Shown piece by piece: positions 6,851 through 9,663 of a stretch of DNA of 9,663 nucleotides. The first letter of the stretch is position 1, and the number at the start of each line of letters is the position of its first letter. The stretch is from NCBI GenBank assembly GCA_040755195.1, contig JBFMBL010000067.1:1-9663 (forward strand), read 5' to 3'. The notes under the pieces are model-generated. The model was not told the origin of the DNA. It was given only the letters and a program-made list of their open reading frames with translations, and ran no database searches. The translations under genes were made by a program, and so were the position numbers. This stretch comes from SURF-55 sp040755195. Lineage in GTDB: Bacteria > Bacillota > Desulfotomaculia > Desulfotomaculales > Ammonificaceae.

Positions 6851-6861
6851 CCCCCTCCTTT
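6851..6861 (-). promoter_or_regulatory. strong ribosome binding site supporting a CTG start
   Basis: AAAGGAGGGGG on the minus strand, 5 nt before CTG (6845-6843). The only nearby conventional start codon, TTG at 6850, is in another frame and stops after two codons. The in-frame ATG at 6806 lies 44 nt away, too far for this site. Confidence 0.7.
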
Positions 6862-7001
6862 GGATCGAAGCTATTAAAATGTGCAAAATAACTATATCTG
6901 TTGCGTTTCTGCTATCAGGCTGAAATCTCTCCCAATACTCTAAAGTTAAGTACTAGGCATCGGAATATCCCCTGGAGTTTTTCCCGCCCGTAACATCAGG
7001 A
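6862..7001. other. intergenic leader of the beta-helix gene
   Basis: About 140 bases. A TATAGT (minus strand, near 6894) could be a -10 box, but no good -35 lies at the right distance. I looked for a cyclic-di-GMP riboswitch, which often precedes such surface proteins, and did not find its conserved core. No hairpin terminator for the Imm11 gene is obvious. Confidence 0.4.
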
Positions 7002-7547
7002 CTAACATGATTTCGCCAGTTCTATACCCGTGCAATTTGCAGCTATAATAGCATCCCGTACTTCTGTTGATACAAACCAGGGAGAACAACCGCCAATATA
7101 TGTAAAGACTTTATGATTACCAATGGCTGTAATATTTAGGCAGGGCCTAACCACTATGGCAAGGTCGTTCGGGTTAAAGATCGTTTTTTTCTTATCCAAG
7201 ATATCCAGCGGCAAAGGTTCGGAAAAGTAAAGGATATAATAATCTCGCATCTCGCCGTTTTCAGCAACAACGATAGCATCCAACCACTTTAATTTATCTT
7301 GTTCATCAGCATGGGCTTCGATTATATGTCTCAGTTTTTCAGAACACAAACGCCACCCCAGATCATTGCCCTGATAGTCGGCATACGGCCCATCCTTAAG
7401 GACAAACCTAACTTTCGACCAATCAGTGATTTGCTCACCATCCCATACCATTAAATGATCTGCCTCTAAAGGTGCATATGCTACTCCAAGGGGATCATCC
7501 TGCTTATATCCAGATACAACCCTATAAAACCCATGTATTGAAGTCAA
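7002..7547 (-). CDS. Imm11-like (DUF1629-type) immunity protein
   Basis: A 181-residue cytosolic-looking protein with no signal peptide. The layout fits the Imm11/DUF1629 family: ITDWSKVRFVL, then GWRLCSEKLRHIIE (64-77), a central W-D--V segment, YYILYFSEPLPLDILDKKK (103-121), and a C-terminal CSPWFVSTEVRDAIIAANCTGIEL (about 154-177). That last part corresponds to the family's 'FVS-x-x-x-x-D-A-I-x-x-x-x-x-TGIEL'-like ending. Imm11 proteins are known as immunity partners next to polymorphic toxin tips, which fits the position just 3 nt after the RHS-nuclease stop. The start is TTG at 7547 with a weak GGTGG upstream, so translation may be coupled to the toxin gene. I infer that it neutralises the adjacent AHH nuclease. 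Its base use is AT-rich like the toxin tip and unlike the RHS core. Confidence 0.75.
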   Translation of the reverse strand: MTSIHGFYRVVSGYKQDDPLGVAYAPLEADHLMVWDGEQITDWSKVRFVLKDGPYADYQGNDLGWRLCSEKLRHIIEAHADEQDKLKWLDAIVVAENGEMRDYYILYFSEPLPLDILDKKKTIFNPNDLAIVVRPCLNITAIGNHKVFTYIGGCSPWFVSTEVRDAIIAANCTGIELAKSC

Positions 7548-7550
7548 AGA

Positions 7551-8714
7551 CTACCACCCACTCTTCCTTAGCAACTCTGGATTTTGCTGTATTGGTTCCC
7601 TTACATACTTTTTGTATAATTTAAGGAATTTAGCCTTATCGCCTCTCGCCTCTCGATCTGCTCGGCGCATGCCCTCCAACACAAACTCGTGGTACTGGTT
7701 AGGGTGCCTTCCTAAATGTGGTAATAACTCCTTATTCCACTCTTCATCCAAATTCAATCCATATTTCTTCGCAATACGCTCCAATTGTGGTGTAAATACT
7801 TTATGCTTATTAGTAGCATAATGATGAACTTGTCTAGGGAGCTTACTTTTGACCACGTCCCATAGTTTAGACGCTTTCCGTGAAACCCAACGACCTCCTA
7901 CTTTAATACCAGCCTCGGCTTCTTTGGCACCTGCCCTTGTTGCCGCAGCCGAAACCGCTGGAATGCCAGCTCCTACTGCATCGCCTACTACAGCTACATA
8001 ATCTCCTTCAGCCCAATCCATTGCAAGCAATTGTGTGTCCATTGTCGTATCCGGAGACGCCGCCACAGCTCCTGCGTAGGCCACCACCACTTGAACAAAG
8101 TTTCCGCTCGGATCCACACCGTTCACCGGATCGTTCTCGCAATAACTGTGCGCGTCGATCGACTTCGGATTGACTATGCTTCCCGTGACCGGGTCTCTGC
8201 TTACAAACCGTCCGATTTCCGGGTTAAAGTAACGCGCGCGCATGTAAAGCAGACCGTTGGCGTCGGTCATCACGCCGTCGCGGCCGTTGAACAAAAACGG
8301 CGTTGAGGTGGAGCCGGTGCGGTATACGAGTTCGCCGTAGAAAGAATACTGGAACCGGTCGGTGACGGCGCCGGTCGTGTCCGTCAACGCTACCGTGCTG
8401 CCTCTGAGGTCGTAATGATAAGTTCGGTAAGCGCCGTTTTCTTCCTGCCCGATCAGGCCCAAGCCATATACGTAATAAGTCTGGTTGCCCGAAGCATCAA
8501 TCTTTATTAGCACTTGGCTCAAATCTGCGTTGGGGTCGACTACGAAACTGTTCTGGGAACCGCCTTCGGTGATGCCGATCCGGTTTCCTTCCGCGTCGTA
8601 GGTATAGCTTAGACCCCCGGCGGCAGTAAGCCGGTCCCGGGCGTCGAAGGTGAAGTCGGCCATTGTTCCGTTTAAGGGGCCGTGGGTCATATTCCCGTCT
8701 TCGTAGTGTTCCAC
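7551..8714 (-). CDS. 5'-truncated RHS core with AHH-type nuclease toxin tip
   Basis: The open frame of 387 residues starts at GTG 8714 with no visible ribosome binding site and an in-frame TAG three codons upstream. Residues 1-204 are the last part of an RHS shell: YD motifs FTFDARDRLT and YTYDAEGNRI, then YHYDLRGSTVALTD (99-112), the core hallmark RYFNPEIGRFVSRDP (161-175) and the junction ENDPVNGVDPSG (193-204). A pre-toxin Ala/Gly/Val-rich linker (205-275) leads to the tip (about 290-387) with QVHHYATNK (His297, His298), LPHLGRHPNQYH (His333, His337, His342). This is the conserved His pattern of AHH nucleases in the HNH/Endo VII superfamily. RHS shells normally exceed 1000 residues, so this is a displaced toxin-end cassette; whether it is expressed is unknown. 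Base use turns AT-rich near 8100, at the DPSG junction, as expected for tip swapping. Confidence 0.8.
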   Translation of the reverse strand: MEHYEDGNMTHGPLNGTMADFTFDARDRLTAAGGLSYTYDAEGNRIGITEGGSQNSFVVDPNADLSQVLIKIDASGNQTYYVYGLGLIGQEENGAYRTYHYDLRGSTVALTDTTGAVTDRFQYSFYGELVYRTGSTSTPFLFNGRDGVMTDANGLLYMRARYFNPEIGRFVSRDPVTGSIVNPKSIDAHSYCENDPVNGVDPSGNFVQVVVAYAGAVAASPDTTMDTQLLAMDWAEGDYVAVVGDAVGAGIPAVSAAATRAGAKEAEAGIKVGGRWVSRKASKLWDVVKSKLPRQVHHYATNKHKVFTPQLERIAKKYGLNLDEEWNKELLPHLGRHPNQYHEFVLEGMRRADREARGDKAKFLKLYKKYVREPIQQNPELLRKSGW

Positions 8715-8841
8715 CGGTGACTATTATATTTGGCGGTGTGAGTTATTGGTTTTCAAAGAACATGGGAACGAAAAATTAAACTGTCTTTTTCACTGCCGGA
8801 ACCAGGTCATAGGTTGCCAGGCACCGGAGCCTCCCTATGCC
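8715..8841. other. spacer at the break in the RHS gene
   Basis: 127 bases between the TPR gene stop and the first RHS codon. No RHS coding continues here in any frame, and no convincing promoter, terminator or target-site duplication was seen. The loss of RHS sequence happens close to 8715-8723. Confidence 0.5.
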
Positions 8842-9219
8842 TTATCCGTCCTCAACCTGCGGCTTCACGTTTTTGATACTATCAGACAGCCTAACCGCTG
8901 GGCCGTAAGTTGGATTTCTTTCCAGAACTTTTTTTAACATGGAGACTGCTTGACTACATTGCCCTCGTTCCATTAATAATCTAATGTACTCGACAGCTAC
9001 TTTGTCATTCCTGTTGTTCATTTCAAAAGCCTTCTCAAGACAGTCAAAGGCTTCCTGGTTTCTACCTATTCTTTTGTAACACTCATAAAGTCTCTCGTAG
9101 GTCTTGAAATGAGGCATTAAAGACAATGAAAACTGGAATTGTACTAAAGCTTCTTCTACCTCACCTTTCTCTAAATGTTCAAGTCCTATTCCATAGTAGT
9201 AGTTGCTGTCTTCAACCAC
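8842..9219 (-). CDS. TPR-repeat protein, candidate immunity protein
   Basis: A 125-residue protein made almost entirely of three tetratricopeptide-like helix pairs: NYYYGIGLEHLEKGEVEEAL (about 6-25), KTYERLYECYKRIGRNQEAF (39-58) and VEYIRLLMERGQCSQAVSML (76-95), each with the small-residue and Tyr/Leu pattern of TPRs. There is no signal peptide or catalytic motif, so it is a cytosolic binding protein. The GTG at 9219 has GAGGTGAG a few bases upstream; the overlapping ATG at 9221 is in another frame and soon stops. It lies 9 nt after the toxin-tail gene that stops at 9229, which is where the cognate antidote sits in such loci. An immunity role is therefore inferred from position only; a general scaffold is the alternative. 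The C-terminus KPQVEDG is hydrophilic. Confidence 0.75.
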   Translation of the reverse strand: MVEDSNYYYGIGLEHLEKGEVEEALVQFQFSLSLMPHFKTYERLYECYKRIGRNQEAFDCLEKAFEMNNRNDKVAVEYIRLLMERGQCSQAVSMLKKVLERNPTYGPAVRLSDSIKNVKPQVEDG

Positions 9220-9228
9220 ATTCTCACC

Positions 9229-9663
9229 TCATTTAAGGTTTTTCTGTACATATGTAACTAATCGGTTTATTTCATTACGCACAGTCTTATCAAGCTCCGA
9301 AGGCTTCTGCAATATTCTTCCTCCATGCGATGTTGCATATCCGCCTCTACCATTCACCTTCGCCACTTCTACACCGTTTCGATAAATATGAATGTGAAAT
9401 CCACCCTCTCCTGGAGCCACTTTGTTGGTATCTATTCTGTACGTATAATTTCCATTGGAGAACTTACCTTCCACGCCCTTTGCCGACCTAATTGTTTTAG
9501 GCAAAATAAACTTAGCATTACCTGTCCCCCTTGCGGCTTTAGTGGAGATCCTTTCCCCACTCCTTAACAGTGTTACGCCTTCATCCGTGTACTTTAAAGT
9601 GCCAACTACCGGTAATAAAGCAACTACGTCTCCGCCGGTCTGTAATCCATGCTTCCAGGACCA
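9229..9663 (-). CDS. C-terminal tail of a second polymorphic toxin, unclassified tip (partial)
   Basis: The frame is open from the right edge of the window to TGA at 9229-9231: 144 residues of a protein whose start lies outside. The edge-proximal part contains TGGDVVALLPVVGTLKY, typical of the pre-toxin hydrophobic linkers of RHS/polymorphic toxins, then DEGVTLLRSGERISTKAARG. The tip (about the last 90 residues) reads KFSNGNYTYRIDTNKV, GGFHIHIYRNGVEVAKVNG (paired His in HIH), then GGYATSHGGRIL and a C-terminal helix NEINRLVTYVQKN. The HIH and SHGG histidines look like active-site candidates, perhaps of a nuclease, but I cannot name the family. A TTG at 9504 is only an internal codon. It is followed 9 nt later by the TPR gene. 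I am sure of the frame and less sure that it is a toxin. Confidence 0.65.
   Translation of the reverse strand, partial: WSWKHGLQTGGDVVALLPVVGTLKYTDEGVTLLRSGERISTKAARGTGNAKFILPKTIRSAKGVEGKFSNGNYTYRIDTNKVAPGEGGFHIHIYRNGVEVAKVNGRGGYATSHGGRILQKPSELDKTVRNEINRLVTYVQKNLK

Noticed and set aside
6862..7001. Cyclic-di-GMP (GEMM) riboswitch before the beta-helix gene
   Set aside because: Only an isolated ACGCAA word is present. The partner elements and stems of the motif are absent.
8780..8850. Sigma-54-like TGGCA element on the minus strand
   Set aside because: TGGCAACC is present, but no TTGC element lies at the required spacing.

Overview
The window looks like chromosomal DNA of an endospore-forming Firmicute with intermediate GC. 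My best inference is a Peptococcaceae-type clostridium (Pelotomaculum/Desulfotomaculum-like). The direct evidence is a complete cotJA-cotJB-cotJC spore-coat operon, strong Shine-Dalgarno sequences, frequent TTG/GTG starts and Gram-positive-style purine genes. No rRNA, tRNA, CRISPR array, transposase or origin was seen.

Layout. (1) 1-2090, minus strand: a purine unit with a near-consensus sigma-A promoter (2061-2090), hpt (hypoxanthine phosphoribosyltransferase) and, three bases after it, guaA (GMP synthase), which runs off the left edge. Together they feed GMP production from salvage and from XMP. guaA starts at TTG and has no stop in the window. (2) 2151-3061, minus strand: a single gene with its own promoter, encoding a histidine-kinase-like protein that has lost its phospho-acceptor His and most ATP-binding residues. 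An inverted repeat overlaps its stop codon and a hairpin follows. (3) 3016-3458: a non-coding stretch dominated by a nested 127-bp imperfect inverted repeat. (4) 3473-4564, plus strand: cotJABC, ending at a shared bidirectional terminator (4631-4670). (5) 4704-6845, minus strand: a secreted protein with a YD-repeat prefix, two duplicated SbsA-type Ig domains and a NosD-like right-handed beta-helix. It probably starts at CTG. (6) 7002-9663, minus strand: two consecutive polymorphic-toxin modules. Reading leftward from the right edge these are the C-terminal tail of one toxin (continuing outside the window), a TPR protein where an immunity gene would be expected, a 5'-truncated RHS core fused to an AHH-type nuclease, and an Imm11-like immunity protein.

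The most interesting part is region 6: an array of toxin tips with candidate immunity genes. It includes a toxin domain I cannot assign to a named family and a TPR protein as its possible antidote. The displaced RHS-AHH tip has lost the upstream part of its gene and may be a silent or recombinational cassette.
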